Positions 43,884 to 53,620 of a stretch of 64,000 nt of DNA are shown in pieces. The notes beneath the pieces were generated by a model. The model had not been told where the DNA came from, did no database searches, and saw only the letters and a program-made list of their open reading frames with translations. Where the stretch lies: NCBI GenBank assembly GCA_014192625.1, contig BJHM01000013.1, positions 36,374-100,373 on the forward strand, written 5' to 3'. The stretch is from Planctomycetota bacterium. GTDB taxonomy: Bacteria > Planctomycetota > UBA1135 > UBA2386. The translations under genes and the position numbers were made by a program. Every line of letters starts with the position of its first letter. Within the stretch, counting starts at the first letter, position 1.

Positions 43884-44896
43884 CAGCTGCCCCGCGAGTC
43901 GCCGCGCGATGGCTGGCTGGCAGCGACCTCGCCGCCACTGCCGCCACCGTCATCGTCATCGCCGTCATCGCCGCCACCGCCGCCACCGCCGCCATCGCCG
44001 ACAGGGTCGCTAAAACCACGCCGCCGCCGGACCGCGCGGTAGACGGCAAGCCCCATGCCCATGAGCACGTAACCGATCGTCACGACGACGAGCGCAATCT
44101 GCCACTCGATCGCCGCAATGACGATCAACACCACGAGCCCGGCAAGAAACGGAAAGCTGTGCCGCTTCTTCACGATTGCGGATACCGCGTGCGGATACGG
44201 CACGCCGCTGACCATCAGCAGGCCAAGCACCACCAGCACCAACGGCATCGTTACAACAATCCAATCAAACGCAGCCGGGCCCAGCAGTGCTCCTGGCAGC
44301 GCCTCGTTGCCCATGTCGCGCGTGCAAAAGAACACGATCAACGCGCAAACGACGGCCGCTGCAGCTGGTGAAGGCAGGCCGCGGAACTCGTCGTGATCTT
44401 CGTCCGCGGGACCGGACTCGACGTTGAATCGCGCCAGCCTCAGTGCCGCGCACAACACGTAGATCGCAGCGGCGACGTAGTAAAGCTTTGGGTGCTTGGA
44501 AAGCAGCGTGTTGACGTCGCTCTGCGCGTGCCAGTCAACCAGCACCTTGCCGAGAAACGCCGGCGCCACGCCAAACGTGACCATGTCGGCCAAGCTGTCG
44601 AGCTGCGCGCCAAACGGCGTCATCTGCCCGGTCATGCGCGCAATGCGACCATCGAGCGCATCAAACACCATCGCTACGAACACCAGAATCGAGGCGGTTT
44701 CAAACAGGCCAACTACTGCAGAAAACGGCGCGCCTGGAGCGGACTTCTGCAGCGCATCGGCCACCTTGGCGATGGCGAGGAACCCAAAGAACAGGTTGCC
44801 GAGTGTCACCAGGCTTGGCAGCACCGGGACGTGCTTCAGATCACGCAGCCGTCGGCGGCGGCGCTGCGGTAACGGTTCAAAGCGAGGGGCGGTCAC
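43883..44896 (-). CDS. pssA: CDP-diacylglycerol-serine O-phosphatidyltransferase
   Basis: 337 residues from a GTG at 44896; a TTG 54 bases upstream is possible. The CDP-alcohol phosphotransferase signature spans FDALDGRIARMTGQMTPFG and QLDSLADMVTFG (D-G-x2-A-R-x8-G-x3-D-x3-D). About seven membrane segments follow the family layout. It makes phosphatidylserine at the inner membrane. The C-terminus is a simple-sequence tail of Gly and Asp runs coded by cgc/cat-type repeats at about 43930-44005, then a Ser/Arg end. First gene of the operon; the 270-base gap to the peptidase stop on the left-running strand should hold the promoter. Confidence 0.93.
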   Translation of the reverse strand: MTAPRFEPLPQRRRRRLRDLKHVPVLPSLVTLGNLFFGFLAIAKVADALQKSAPGAPFSAVVGLFETASILVFVAMVFDALDGRIARMTGQMTPFGAQLDSLADMVTFGVAPAFLGKVLVDWHAQSDVNTLLSKHPKLYYVAAAIYVLCAALRLARFNVESGPADEDHDEFRGLPSPAAAAVVCALIVFFCTRDMGNEALPGALLGPAAFDWIVVTMPLVLVVLGLLMVSGVPYPHAVSAIVKKRHSFPFLAGLVVLIVIAAIEWQIALVVVTIGYVLMGMGLAVYRAVRRRRGFSDPVGDGGGGGGGGDDGDDDDGGGSGGEVAASQPSRGDSRGS

Positions 44897-45165
44897 GGCG
44901 CAGAAGATTACCGCGGAGCATGGCCAACGACATCTGGTGATGTGCTGCAAGCACCCCCAACCGACAACTTATCTAGCCGCTGCCAAAGCATCGCTGCGCA
45001 AACGGCCGGGTTCGTATCGGGTCTTGCAGGGCACTTGACAAAGCGACAGCCGTGGCCGAACTGCGAGCACCATGGCGAGCACACGGGTTGGCTGATCGTT
45101 GGGCAGTGGCTGTTTCGACCACCGCAATTCCGCGCCACGTCGCTTGCCTGCTTTCGTCCTGCCAA

Positions 45166-47400
45166 CTAACGCGGTCCGGCTGCTACCCGGCGCTGCAAGA
45201 AGTCGGCGAGCGAGCCGTAGAGATGCGCACGGGTGTTGCGGCCCTCTTGAATCGAGTGCGAACGGTTTGGGTAAGCGAGATATTCAAACTTCTTGTCCTG
45301 CGCGACCAGCTCGTCGAACAGCCGTTCACTGTTTTGGAAGTGCACGTTGTCGTCACCGGTGCCGTGCACGAGCAGCAACGGGTGCTGCAGGCCCTTGGCA
45401 AACGTGATCGGCGAGCAGTCGCGATAGACCTGCGGCATTTCCTGCGGAATGCCGCAGTAGCGCTCTTGATAAATCGTGTCGTAGAGAGCGATGTCGGTGA
45501 CCGGCGCTACCGACATGCCCGCAGCAAACAGCGTGGGATAGCGAAACATCATGTTCAACGTCATCGCGCCGCCACCTGACCAACCCCAGATCGCAAGCCG
45601 TTCGGGATCCATCCAACTGTGCTGCGAGCACAATGCAAGGACCGCCTGATTCCAATCATGCGAACTCGTGATGCCAATCTTCTGGTAGAGCGCTTTGCGA
45701 AAATCGCGGCCCTTCGGTGCTGGTGTGCCGCGCGCATCCACACTCATTACCACGTATCCCTGCTGCGACAGCCAACGATGAAAAAGGTGATGCTTGATGG
45801 TCCAAGCGTCGAGCACCGTTTGCGACCACGGCTCGCCGTAGACGTGAAACAGCACTGGCCATGATTTTTTCGCGTCGAACGCAGGGGGATACATCGTCCA
45901 GCCATCGAGATTGATGCCGTCCTTCGTCGTCACTTGAAAGAACTCGTTCTTGCCCTTCTGCACCTTGCCGTAGCGCGCGCGCAACGCTTGGTTGTCGACC
46001 AGCACGCGCACCCGCTCGTGCGATGGCAACTTCACAAGATCGATCACTGGCGGGTTGTCGAACGACGAATACGTGTGAATCGAAAGCCCGCCGTCGCTGC
46101 TGATCTCATACGTATGCGTGCCCGGCTGATCCTTTGGCGTGAGCCGCGTGGCGGTGCCGTCCTGCACCGCAAAAAGATAGCACTGCGTGGCATTGCCATC
46201 GCTGCCAGCGATGTAGAGCACCGAGCGATCGACGTCCGCATACGGAACGCCCATCACGTCGTAATCACCCGGCGTCAATAGCTTTTTCTCGCCACCACTG
46301 CGCCACGGCACGGAGAAACTGTGACGATAGCCAAGGACATCACTGGTCCAGAAAAATGCGGCACCTTTCTGCAGCCACTGAAAGTCCTCGCGCACATCGA
46401 TGTAACTATCGTCACGTTCGCTATGCACCGTTCGAACGGCACCCGAAGCGACATCGCACGCGAGCACATCGAGGCGGTTCTGTTGTCGCGGCAGCCACTG
46501 TGCCATCAACTCTTTGCCCTCAGGGTGCCATGCCATGCGCGGCAAGTAGGTTTGGCGCGGATCGCCGGGCGTCTGCAGCCACACAGTCTTGCCACCACCC
46601 GCAGGCAAAACGCCGATGCGGCACGCGGAGTTGGTGGTGCCCGCTTTCGGATACTGCAGCGGGATAGTCCTGCTGTAGCGATCGGACAGGTTGTCCATCA
46701 TCAAGAACTCACCGACGCCCCCGCAATCAAGTTGCCAGTAGGCGATGGCGGAGCTGTCCGGGCTCCAGCGAAAGCCATCGCGGCAATCAAACTCTTCCTC
46801 GTAGACCCAATCAAACGTGCCGTTGATCACGGTGCGCGAGCCATCGCTGGTCAACTGCAACGGTTCGCCATTGTGACTGCTCTGCACGTAAAGGTTGTTA
46901 TTCGAGACGTAGGCGATCTTCATGCCGTCCGGCGAATACTTGGCAAACATCAGCGAGGACATGGGCAACTTGCCGCCGATCCGCTCGGGCTGCGATGTGC
47001 CATCGGGCCGCACCACAAAGTACTCGCCGCGCGTGTTCTGCCGCCAGACACGCTCACTGTCGCAGAAGATCAGATACTCATGCGCATTCGGCGCGATCGC
47101 GTAGTTCTCGATCTGCAGCGGCAGTGCTCTGCCCGTCACCCGCAGCGATTGCGCGCCGATTTGCACTTCACGCACGCCAGTCTGCGCGTCGTAGTTCACG
47201 AGCTCGATCGCATTGCTCTTCGGATTGGGTTCCAACGTCGCAAAGTGCGAACCATCGAGCCAACGCGCCGGACCAAATTGCTGCGCTGCGAACTCGCTGG
47301 TGGTGATACGGCGTGCGTCCAGCAGGGCTTGGTCGGCAGTTTGTGCCGCGACAAACGCGGCGGAAAGGAACCAGAAGGAGACGGCAAAAACGGTATGCAT
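45166..47400 (-). CDS. Secreted dipeptidyl peptidase IV-like serine peptidase (S9B)
   Basis: 744 residues from the ATG at 47400, giving a signal peptide (VFAVSFWFLSAAFVAAQ). An N-terminal beta-propeller contains FDWVYEEEFDCRDGFRWSPD, the Glu-pair motif that binds the substrate N-terminus in DPP-IV. The C-terminal hydrolase has IWGWSGGGAMTLNMMFRYP (nucleophile Ser; the usual Tyr is Gly), LLVHGTGDDNVHFQNS (Asp) and YPNRSHSIQEG (His). It removes dipeptides from peptide ends, usually after proline, in the periplasm or outside. The 108-base gap to the divergent neighbour likely holds two promoters. Confidence 0.94.
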   Translation of the reverse strand: MHTVFAVSFWFLSAAFVAAQTADQALLDARRITTSEFAAQQFGPARWLDGSHFATLEPNPKSNAIELVNYDAQTGVREVQIGAQSLRVTGRALPLQIENYAIAPNAHEYLIFCDSERVWRQNTRGEYFVVRPDGTSQPERIGGKLPMSSLMFAKYSPDGMKIAYVSNNNLYVQSSHNGEPLQLTSDGSRTVINGTFDWVYEEEFDCRDGFRWSPDSSAIAYWQLDCGGVGEFLMMDNLSDRYSRTIPLQYPKAGTTNSACRIGVLPAGGGKTVWLQTPGDPRQTYLPRMAWHPEGKELMAQWLPRQQNRLDVLACDVASGAVRTVHSERDDSYIDVREDFQWLQKGAAFFWTSDVLGYRHSFSVPWRSGGEKKLLTPGDYDVMGVPYADVDRSVLYIAGSDGNATQCYLFAVQDGTATRLTPKDQPGTHTYEISSDGGLSIHTYSSFDNPPVIDLVKLPSHERVRVLVDNQALRARYGKVQKGKNEFFQVTTKDGINLDGWTMYPPAFDAKKSWPVLFHVYGEPWSQTVLDAWTIKHHLFHRWLSQQGYVVMSVDARGTPAPKGRDFRKALYQKIGITSSHDWNQAVLALCSQHSWMDPERLAIWGWSGGGAMTLNMMFRYPTLFAAGMSVAPVTDIALYDTIYQERYCGIPQEMPQVYRDCSPITFAKGLQHPLLLVHGTGDDNVHFQNSERLFDELVAQDKKFEYLAYPNRSHSIQEGRNTRAHLYGSLADFLQRRVAAGPR

Positions 47401-47508
47401 CGGAGACCTCTCGCTGTGACGAATAAGAACCGGCAGACAACTTAGGGGTGCAGCCCGATGTGCGGCAAGACGGCGGCGGCGACAAGGACTAGGATAAAGC
47501 CAGCCCCC

Positions 47509-48525
47509 ATGCCCATCCTCGTCACCCGTCGCCTGCTTCAACGGCTTTGCTACGAGGTGCTGTTGCGCGGACCGTCCCCCACCGAACTCCGCATGTTCGA
47601 TGGCGCAGAACTCGCCACCGTGGTGCCGCGCCTCTTGCAGTCACGCGAGGCAATGACGGTGTGGTTTGAGGAACAGCTGCAATACTTCCTGTTGCTCGAT
47701 CAGTTTAGGCCGCAGGGCGAGACCTTCGAAAAACTTCCCTCGCGCCTGCAGAATCACGAACTAGACCCCCGCGCTGCGATTGCCGAGATCCTGCTGTCGA
47801 CCGGCTTCTCGCTGCGCAATCCTGGCAACGACACATTCGTGACCGTCGTGCTCGAACAGTGCCTCGGCTATCGCGTGCAGGATGCGAAGATCAAGCCGAT
47901 CTTGGCGGTTGGCAAGAAGCTCTACGACGGCAAGAAGGGCCGCTTCCTCGGAAAGGATGGCCAGAGTCAGTCTGACGTTGTGCAGAGTGTGCTCGCTCAC
48001 GAAGACTTCGCCCGCCACCTGTTATCCCGCGAACACCAACGCCTGCTCGGCACGCCGCTGCAAAAGGATTCGTCAGCGATCGCGCTAGTGCAGAAGGACT
48101 ATCAACAGTTTTTTCCGGTGCTCACGGAATGGCTGCAGTCACAGGCCTACGTCGATGCGCTGCAACAGCGACGCGCTAAAACCGAACGCCAGTTCTTGCG
48201 CGGCCTTTACTTCGACCTATTGGAGCGAACGCCGAGTTACGAGGAGTTGCGCAACCTGCGCAACGCGATGCAAGCGATGGCCGATCCGGCACCACTGCGT
48301 TCGGTGCTGGCCAAGGTGGTGCTCGACTCCGGCCAGTGCAAGCTGCCCGAGTGCCTGCCAGAAAAAGCTGCTGAGTTCGTGCGCGAATGCTTCCTGCGCT
48401 ACCTCGCACGTGAGCCCAGTGAACGCGAGCTTGCCGCATTCCTCAAAGTGCTTTTGCAAGACGGCGGACTGCCACTGCAGGTCGTTCGCGTACTGGTTGG
48501 GTCGCTCGAATATCAGACCTACTAA
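47509..48525 (+). CDS. Uncharacterised helical protein with two related halves
   Basis: 338 residues from the ATG at 47509. The sequence is mainly alpha-helical. Similar phrases recur at start, middle and end: LCYEVLLRGPSPTELRMF, LYFDLLERTPSYEELRNL and CFLRYLAREPSERELAAF, each followed by a segment ending near VLxSxExxxx (VLVGSLEYQTY at the end). This rhythm (R-x-P-S-x-x-EL) resembles the repeated helical motif of DUF1549/DUF1553 and DUF4214 proteins, so it may be a distant relative. No signal peptide; cytosolic location likely. Divergent from the peptidase gene. Function unknown. Confidence 0.7.
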   Translation: MPILVTRRLLQRLCYEVLLRGPSPTELRMFDGAELATVVPRLLQSREAMTVWFEEQLQYFLLLDQFRPQGETFEKLPSRLQNHELDPRAAIAEILLSTGFSLRNPGNDTFVTVVLEQCLGYRVQDAKIKPILAVGKKLYDGKKGRFLGKDGQSQSDVVQSVLAHEDFARHLLSREHQRLLGTPLQKDSSAIALVQKDYQQFFPVLTEWLQSQAYVDALQQRRAKTERQFLRGLYFDLLERTPSYEELRNLRNAMQAMADPAPLRSVLAKVVLDSGQCKLPECLPEKAAEFVRECFLRYLAREPSERELAAFLKVLLQDGGLPLQVVRVLVGSLEYQTY

Positions 48526-48537
48526 ACCGCCAGCAGG

Positions 48538-49020
48538 TCACCGCGGCGCGGCACCGATCGAGTCATGCATCGCAACCGTGACTGGCCCTGGTGCTGCCTC
48601 GGCCAGCAGTTCGCCGTTGGCAATCCAGACTTCGCCGTCAACCACCGTCACCGCGTGCAGCGAGAATCGCCCCTTGCCCAAGCCCGCAATCCGCGCCGGA
48701 CCTTGCATCGGGATCGGCAGCCGAAGTTGCACGTCGCCAGCGTTGCCGCTGTGTGGCAGATCGATGCGGTGACAGCAAAAGTCGACCTCCTTGCCAGCCC
48801 AGTTGGATTCGAACGACAACAACATGGACCCTGGCAGGCGGCGCGGATCGGCAACCGGTGTGAGGCTCGTGCCGTCGGCATTTCTATACGCCACCATCGC
48901 ATCGGGCGAGATGGCAGCACTAAGCGAATCGCCGTGGCGGCCAAAGCCAAACCATGAGGGCAGCGCCATCACCAAGATGATGCCCACTGGGACCAACACC
49001 GCATGACGCGCGCGCAGCAT
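48538..49020 (-). CDS. Putative membrane-anchored protein of unknown function
   Basis: 160 residues with one N-terminal hydrophobic segment (about 8-23: VLVPVGIILVMALPSW) and an extracytoplasmic beta-rich part containing MLLSFESNWAGKEVDFCCHRI. No family recognised. It converges with the preceding helical protein (12 bases) and diverges from the Tat-exported phosphatase-superfamily gene, so it may share a regulatory region with that operon. Confidence 0.55.
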   Translation of the reverse strand: MLRARHAVLVPVGIILVMALPSWFGFGRHGDSLSAAISPDAMVAYRNADGTSLTPVADPRRLPGSMLLSFESNWAGKEVDFCCHRIDLPHSGNAGDVQLRLPIPMQGPARIAGLGKGRFSLHAVTVVDGEVWIANGELLAEAAPGPVTVAMHDSIGAAPR

Positions 49021-49405
49021 GCCTGTTCATCGACACAACTGCGGGAAAGCCCTTAGTGGCAAACAACAGAAACCTGCACTAAAAAAATACCCGTCGAGCG
49101 CAAATGACCTGGCCAGCCAGCCGGTGCCAAGCCCGGTGCCAACGCGCGGCGAAACGCGGCGCAAAGCTTCGCAGCACAGCGGCACCGCTGCGCCACGCAG
49201 CAAAACTCCCACACCTGCCTGCGAACTCATGCCTCTTGCCCGCCATCAGGTAACCGCCGCAGCAATCGTTGCCGCACCCCGAAGTTTGCCGCCGGCCGTA
49301 GCCGCAAATCTCAGCAAGTAGCAAGCGGGCGACTCCCGCTGGCAAGCTCCTTCGCATACACTGCGGCGCATCTTGGGGTCAAAGTCTCCCCCCCGCAAAG
49401 CTGCC
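49021..49405. other. Divergent promoter region without gene
   Basis: 385 bases between a leftward hypothetical gene and the rightward phosphatase-cytochrome-EF-hand operon. Contains a short A run near 49080. Several open frames with no domain. Should include the operon promoter, but no element could be assigned with confidence. Confidence 0.4.
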
Positions 49406-50578
49406 ATGTCCCGCCTGCAAATGCCCCAACCGACGCGCCGCGATTTTCTGCGAACTTCGGCGACGGCACTGAGCCTGCCGCTTTTACCGCGCCATGACTG
49501 CCGTGCATTGAGCGAGCGCGCACCGCAGACGAAGCACATCGTCGTAGTTGCGTTTGCTGGCGGCATCCGCAGCAAAGATGTGCTGGAGACGAAAGCCAAT
49601 GCACCCAACCTGCACCGCATCGCCAAAAACGGCGTGATGCTGCCCAACGTGCGCGCGGCCAACAGCGGCCATTACGGCGCGGCACTTTCGATCTTCACCG
49701 GCAATGTCGAGTCACTCGGCATCCGCGATGACGGTCGCGGCCTAAACCCGACGATGTTCGAATATCTGCGCAAGGACGCGGCCTTCGCCCAAAGCGACCT
49801 TTGGGTCAGCACTGCCAACGGTGCACAGGGCAAGTTGTTCGCCCACAGCACACACCCGGACTACGGCAGTGCCTACGCCGCGAACCTGCTCGATGGCGAA
49901 GGTATCTTCAATGTCGAGTTCCAGAAGGTGCTCGCAACTTTTGGCCGGCCGCGCGCAGACAGCGCAGGGGAAGCGCTGCTACTCGACCAGCTCGCGAGTT
50001 CGCTGGACCCAGCTATTCTGCAAAGCCTGCCAGTTGGTGGCAGCAAAGACCCGGCCCAGGTGCGACGCGTAGAAAAGTTCATCCTCGACGAACTCGCGGG
50101 CAACACGACAAAGCTCACGGGTCCAGGCAGTGCCGACGCAAAAGCGATTCGTGTCGGCCTCAACATCCTGCGCACGTTTCGGCCGAAGCTGACCGCGATC
50201 ACGTTGCAAAACGCCGACATCGCGCATGGCAGCTACAACGGCTACCTCGAAGTCATTCGCCGCAATGACGAGGAACTCGGCAAGCTTTGGGACGCAATCC
50301 AAAGCGACGCTGAGCTGAAGAACCAGACGGCGTTGTTCGTGCTGCCTGAGTTTGGTCGCGACAAAGACCTCAACCAACGTAACGGCCTGGACCATGGCGA
50401 CAACTCGGATTGCCTGAAGAAGGTGTTCCTGATCGCTGCGGGCCCGGACTTCAAGAAGGACATGTTGGTGCGCAGTGAGTGCGCGACGCACGACATCTGC
50501 CCGACCGTGCTATCGATGTTCGGCTTGCCACAACCAAAGATGGTCGGCGGCAAGCCAATCGCCGACTTGTTCGCCTGA
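49406..50578 (+). CDS. Tat-exported alkaline-phosphatase-superfamily protein
   Basis: 390 residues from the ATG at 49406. MPQPTRRDFLRTSATALSL is a twin-arginine signal. The mature part has VVVAFAGGIRSKDV (first strand; the usual metal-binding Asp is absent), NSGHYGAALSIFTG at the nucleophile position, DIAHGSYNGYLEVIRRNDEEL, and LPEFGRDKD with LDHGDNSDCL and ATHDICPTVLSMFGLP. This is the DUF1501/sulfatase-like layout, with unclear catalytic residues. First gene of a three-gene operon with the decaheme cytochrome, three bases apart. Substrate unknown. Confidence 0.8.
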   Translation: MSRLQMPQPTRRDFLRTSATALSLPLLPRHDCRALSERAPQTKHIVVVAFAGGIRSKDVLETKANAPNLHRIAKNGVMLPNVRAANSGHYGAALSIFTGNVESLGIRDDGRGLNPTMFEYLRKDAAFAQSDLWVSTANGAQGKLFAHSTHPDYGSAYAANLLDGEGIFNVEFQKVLATFGRPRADSAGEALLLDQLASSLDPAILQSLPVGGSKDPAQVRRVEKFILDELAGNTTKLTGPGSADAKAIRVGLNILRTFRPKLTAITLQNADIAHGSYNGYLEVIRRNDEELGKLWDAIQSDAELKNQTALFVLPEFGRDKDLNQRNGLDHGDNSDCLKKVFLIAAGPDFKKDMLVRSECATHDICPTVLSMFGLPQPKMVGGKPIADLFA

Positions 50579-50581
50579 CCG

Positions 50582-53500
50582 ATGCGCACGCAACGGGCCC
50601 GGATCACTGACATCCTCCTGCCGGCACTCGCGTTCCTATTGCTGCAAATAATGGCGGTTCGGCATCGGGATCCGGCCACCAACAACAGCGTAACGCCGGC
50701 ACCGATCACGCTAGCGACGGCAGGTGCAGCGCGCGGTGCGATGAGCGATGGCTGCATCACCTGCCACCTCGGCATCGAGGAAATGCATCCCGGCTTTCCG
50801 CTGAGTTGCGTCGACTGCCACGGCGGTAATGGTGCCGCCACGACAAAGGACAAGGCGCATGTGCTGGCGAAAGAAACCGTGCCGTTTGACGAGCGCGTGC
50901 TGCCGCAAAACTACGACCTCGCGTGGCAACGGTTCGTCAATCCGAGCAACCTGCGCGTCGCAAAACAAGTCTGCGGCGACTGTCACGAGAACGGTGTCGG
51001 CAACGTATTGAAGTCGCTGCACGCGACTACTTGCGGGCACCTAGGCGACGGCTTCTTCGAACACGGGCTCACGAAGTCAAAGACGCCAAGCTTCGGGGTC
51101 TTCGCAGAGACCGACGACGACGGCGAAGTGCCAAAGGGCGCATTGCGCGCAGTCTCGCAAGTGCCGGCACCGATCTCGGGCGCCGCACGCGATCGCATCG
51201 AGACACACTTCGCAGACCTGCCGCGCAAATCCTGCATGCAGTGCCATCTGTGGAGCGAAGGCCGCGCCTTGCGGGGGCGCGTTGGCATGGATGGCGATTA
51301 CCGCGGTGAAGGCTGCGCTGCCTGCCACGTCAACTACGCCGACGACGGCCGCAGCAAAAGTAAGGACGCCACCACCGACAAACAGGAACCCGGCCATCCC
51401 GAACGCCACCGCTTTACCAGCAAGATAAAAACCTCCACCTGCACGCATTGCCACTACGGCGATGCGAGCATCGGCCTGTCGTTCCGTGGGCTGGCACAAC
51501 TGGTGCCCGGAATGCCGGCTGGCCCCAACGTGCCTGGCACCACCAGCAAGCTGCAGAACGGCACGTTTTATCTGCAAGACAAGGACCTCACGCCGCCCGA
51601 TGTGCATCACCAGCGCGGCATGCACTGCATCGATTGCCACACGCAGAATGACGTGATGGGCGACGGCAACATCTGGCCGCAGATGGATAATGCGGTCGAG
51701 ATCGAGTGCGAGAGTTGTCACGGCACAATCAACGCGGTGAGCGATTTGCGGACTAGCAAGGGCCGCCGCGTCACCAACCTCGAGCGCGACGGCGAGCAGT
51801 TTTTTCTGCGCAGCAAAGTCACCGACAAACGACATCCGGTTGTGCAGGTCAAAAACATCGTCGATCCAAAGCACCCGAGCTACAACCCACGCGCCGCGGC
51901 AGCAATGACGGCGCAACATGCAAAGCTCGAGTGCTACTCCTGCCACGCCGCTTGGAACGTCGACTTCTTCGGCTTCCACTTCGATCGCAACGAGCAGTTC
52001 ACGCAGTTGGATCTACTGTCTGGCCGACGTACCGCAGGGCGCGTGACAACGCAGGAGAAAGTGTTCGCGTCGTTCAATCAACTGCGACTTGGCTATAATC
52101 ATGAAGGCCGCGTCGCGAACTACACGGTCGGATTCTCAACCATTGGCAGCGCGCAAGAAGCGGATGGCACCACGCTGCTCGACCAAGCCTTGCCGGCCAC
52201 CAGCACCGGCTTATCCGGCGTTTCGCTCGTGTCGCATCAACCGCACACCACGCGCCCCGAAGCGCGCGACTGCGTCGAATGCCACCGTGCGCCATCAACC
52301 TGGGGCCTCGGCTCAAGCAACTTTCGCCTGACACGCGAGTTTGCGTTTGCGATCGAACCGCGCGGGCTCGTGGTGCTCGCCATCGATCGCAAGCAGTCGG
52401 CACGAACGATGCCGGTTGCCGACCTCGCGCTGCCAAACCTGCCGCGCAGCATTGCGCTGCGCATGGATCCGGTCCGCGGCCGCGCCACCCACGCCTACAT
52501 CGCCTGCGACGGCGGCGTGCTAGCGATCGTCGACTTGCGCAATCCCGTGCTGCCCCGCCTCATCAGCAGCGAGCAGGTGCTCGCCGATCCGCGCCGATTG
52601 CTGGCGCAGGGCGATCACCTCTACGTCGCCGATGGTCCGGGCGGTCTTTGCATCTTCGACTTGCTGAACCCGGACAAGCCAAAACTTGCGGGCACCATGC
52701 CAAGTGCCGAGGCGCGCGGATTCTCACTTGCATGGCCGTGGCTTTATCTAGCCGACGGTCCTGGCGGCTTCTCAGTCGTCGATGTTGCCAATGCCGAAGC
52801 CCCGCGCACGCTCGCCAATATCGACCTCAATCAAGAGTCGTCGTCTCCGAACGACGCATGGGATTGCGCCACGTTGTTCCAATATTCTCGCATGCGGGCA
52901 AAGGATGACCTGGGCACGAGCCTCCTGCGCACGGCGGCCCGCAACTTGGTAGCAGTCGCAGCCGGACTCGATGGCGTTCGGATGATCGACGTGACCGAGC
53001 CGAACGCGCCGCGTTTGCTGCACACTAAGGCGCACGAACGCGCATTCGGCGCAAAACGCATTGACGCGCGCGGCGTTGCCTTTAACACGCAATTTGATCT
53101 CGGCAGCCAGGGTGGCGGCATCCAAAGCCGCGAGCACGACTACCTGTTCGTGTTTCAGACCGACGGTGACGACGACAACCGCCAGCAGCACGTGCGCGCC
53201 TTCGATCTCAGTGATCCGCAAAATCCAGTACCGGCCTTCGGCGAAGCGCAGCGCATCTATGGCGGCACCGGCAAACTCCTGATGCTCCGCACCTACAACG
53301 CGCCATTCCTGCAGCAATTCGTGCTCGCGGTCGGCGCAGGTGGCGGCGGCGCGATTCTCGATGCCAGCAAGATGCCCACTGGTCTGCAATCGCTGGCCTC
53401 GTGGTTGGATCCGCTCCAGACCATCGACCTTGCCGTCGAAGAGTTCGCGTTCGATCGCCTGCAGGACGAACGCGGCCGCTGGGAGAAGGACATCTCGCAC

Positions 53501-53620
53501 GAGGACTGCCGGTATCTCACGCAGGCAGAACTGCTGCGCGTGCTGCGCGCCAGGATTTCGAGCACCAGCACTACGCGAGCGGCCACTGGCGCCACCGAAG
53601 GCGAACGGGAAAAGCGATGA
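50582..53620 (+). CDS. Decaheme cytochrome c with C-terminal LVIVD/beta-propeller-like domain
   Basis: 1012 residues. One N-terminal membrane segment (about 10-26) is followed by ten CxxCH motifs between about residue 57 and 575: CITCH, CVDCH, CGDCH, CMQCH, CAACH, CTHCH, CIDCH, CESCH, CYSCH, CVECH. Extra His outside motifs (for example LKSLHATTCGHLG) may serve as distal ligands. From about 590 the chain is heme-free and has repeats of the LVIVD type: VLAIVDLRNPVLPRLIS, LCIFDLLNPDKPKLAG, FSVVDVANAEAPRTLA and VRMIDVTEPNAPRLLH, typical of a beta-propeller. It is probably a periplasmic or surface electron carrier with a binding module. The stop overlaps the EF-hand gene (ATGA). Confidence 0.93.
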   Translation: MRTQRARITDILLPALAFLLLQIMAVRHRDPATNNSVTPAPITLATAGAARGAMSDGCITCHLGIEEMHPGFPLSCVDCHGGNGAATTKDKAHVLAKETVPFDERVLPQNYDLAWQRFVNPSNLRVAKQVCGDCHENGVGNVLKSLHATTCGHLGDGFFEHGLTKSKTPSFGVFAETDDDGEVPKGALRAVSQVPAPISGAARDRIETHFADLPRKSCMQCHLWSEGRALRGRVGMDGDYRGEGCAACHVNYADDGRSKSKDATTDKQEPGHPERHRFTSKIKTSTCTHCHYGDASIGLSFRGLAQLVPGMPAGPNVPGTTSKLQNGTFYLQDKDLTPPDVHHQRGMHCIDCHTQNDVMGDGNIWPQMDNAVEIECESCHGTINAVSDLRTSKGRRVTNLERDGEQFFLRSKVTDKRHPVVQVKNIVDPKHPSYNPRAAAAMTAQHAKLECYSCHAAWNVDFFGFHFDRNEQFTQLDLLSGRRTAGRVTTQEKVFASFNQLRLGYNHEGRVANYTVGFSTIGSAQEADGTTLLDQALPATSTGLSGVSLVSHQPHTTRPEARDCVECHRAPSTWGLGSSNFRLTREFAFAIEPRGLVVLAIDRKQSARTMPVADLALPNLPRSIALRMDPVRGRATHAYIACDGGVLAIVDLRNPVLPRLISSEQVLADPRRLLAQGDHLYVADGPGGLCIFDLLNPDKPKLAGTMPSAEARGFSLAWPWLYLADGPGGFSVVDVANAEAPRTLANIDLNQESSSPNDAWDCATLFQYSRMRAKDDLGTSLLRTAARNLVAVAAGLDGVRMIDVTEPNAPRLLHTKAHERAFGAKRIDARGVAFNTQFDLGSQGGGIQSREHDYLFVFQTDGDDDNRQQHVRAFDLSDPQNPVPAFGEAQRIYGGTGKLLMLRTYNAPFLQQFVLAVGAGGGGAILDASKMPTGLQSLASWLDPLQTIDLAVEEFAFDRLQDERGRWEKDISHEDCRYLTQAELLRVLRARISSTSTTRAATGATEGEREKR

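Noticed and set aside
46321..47445. 374-residue rightward frame opposite the peptidase gene
   Set aside because: Shadow of the DPP-IV-like coding strand.
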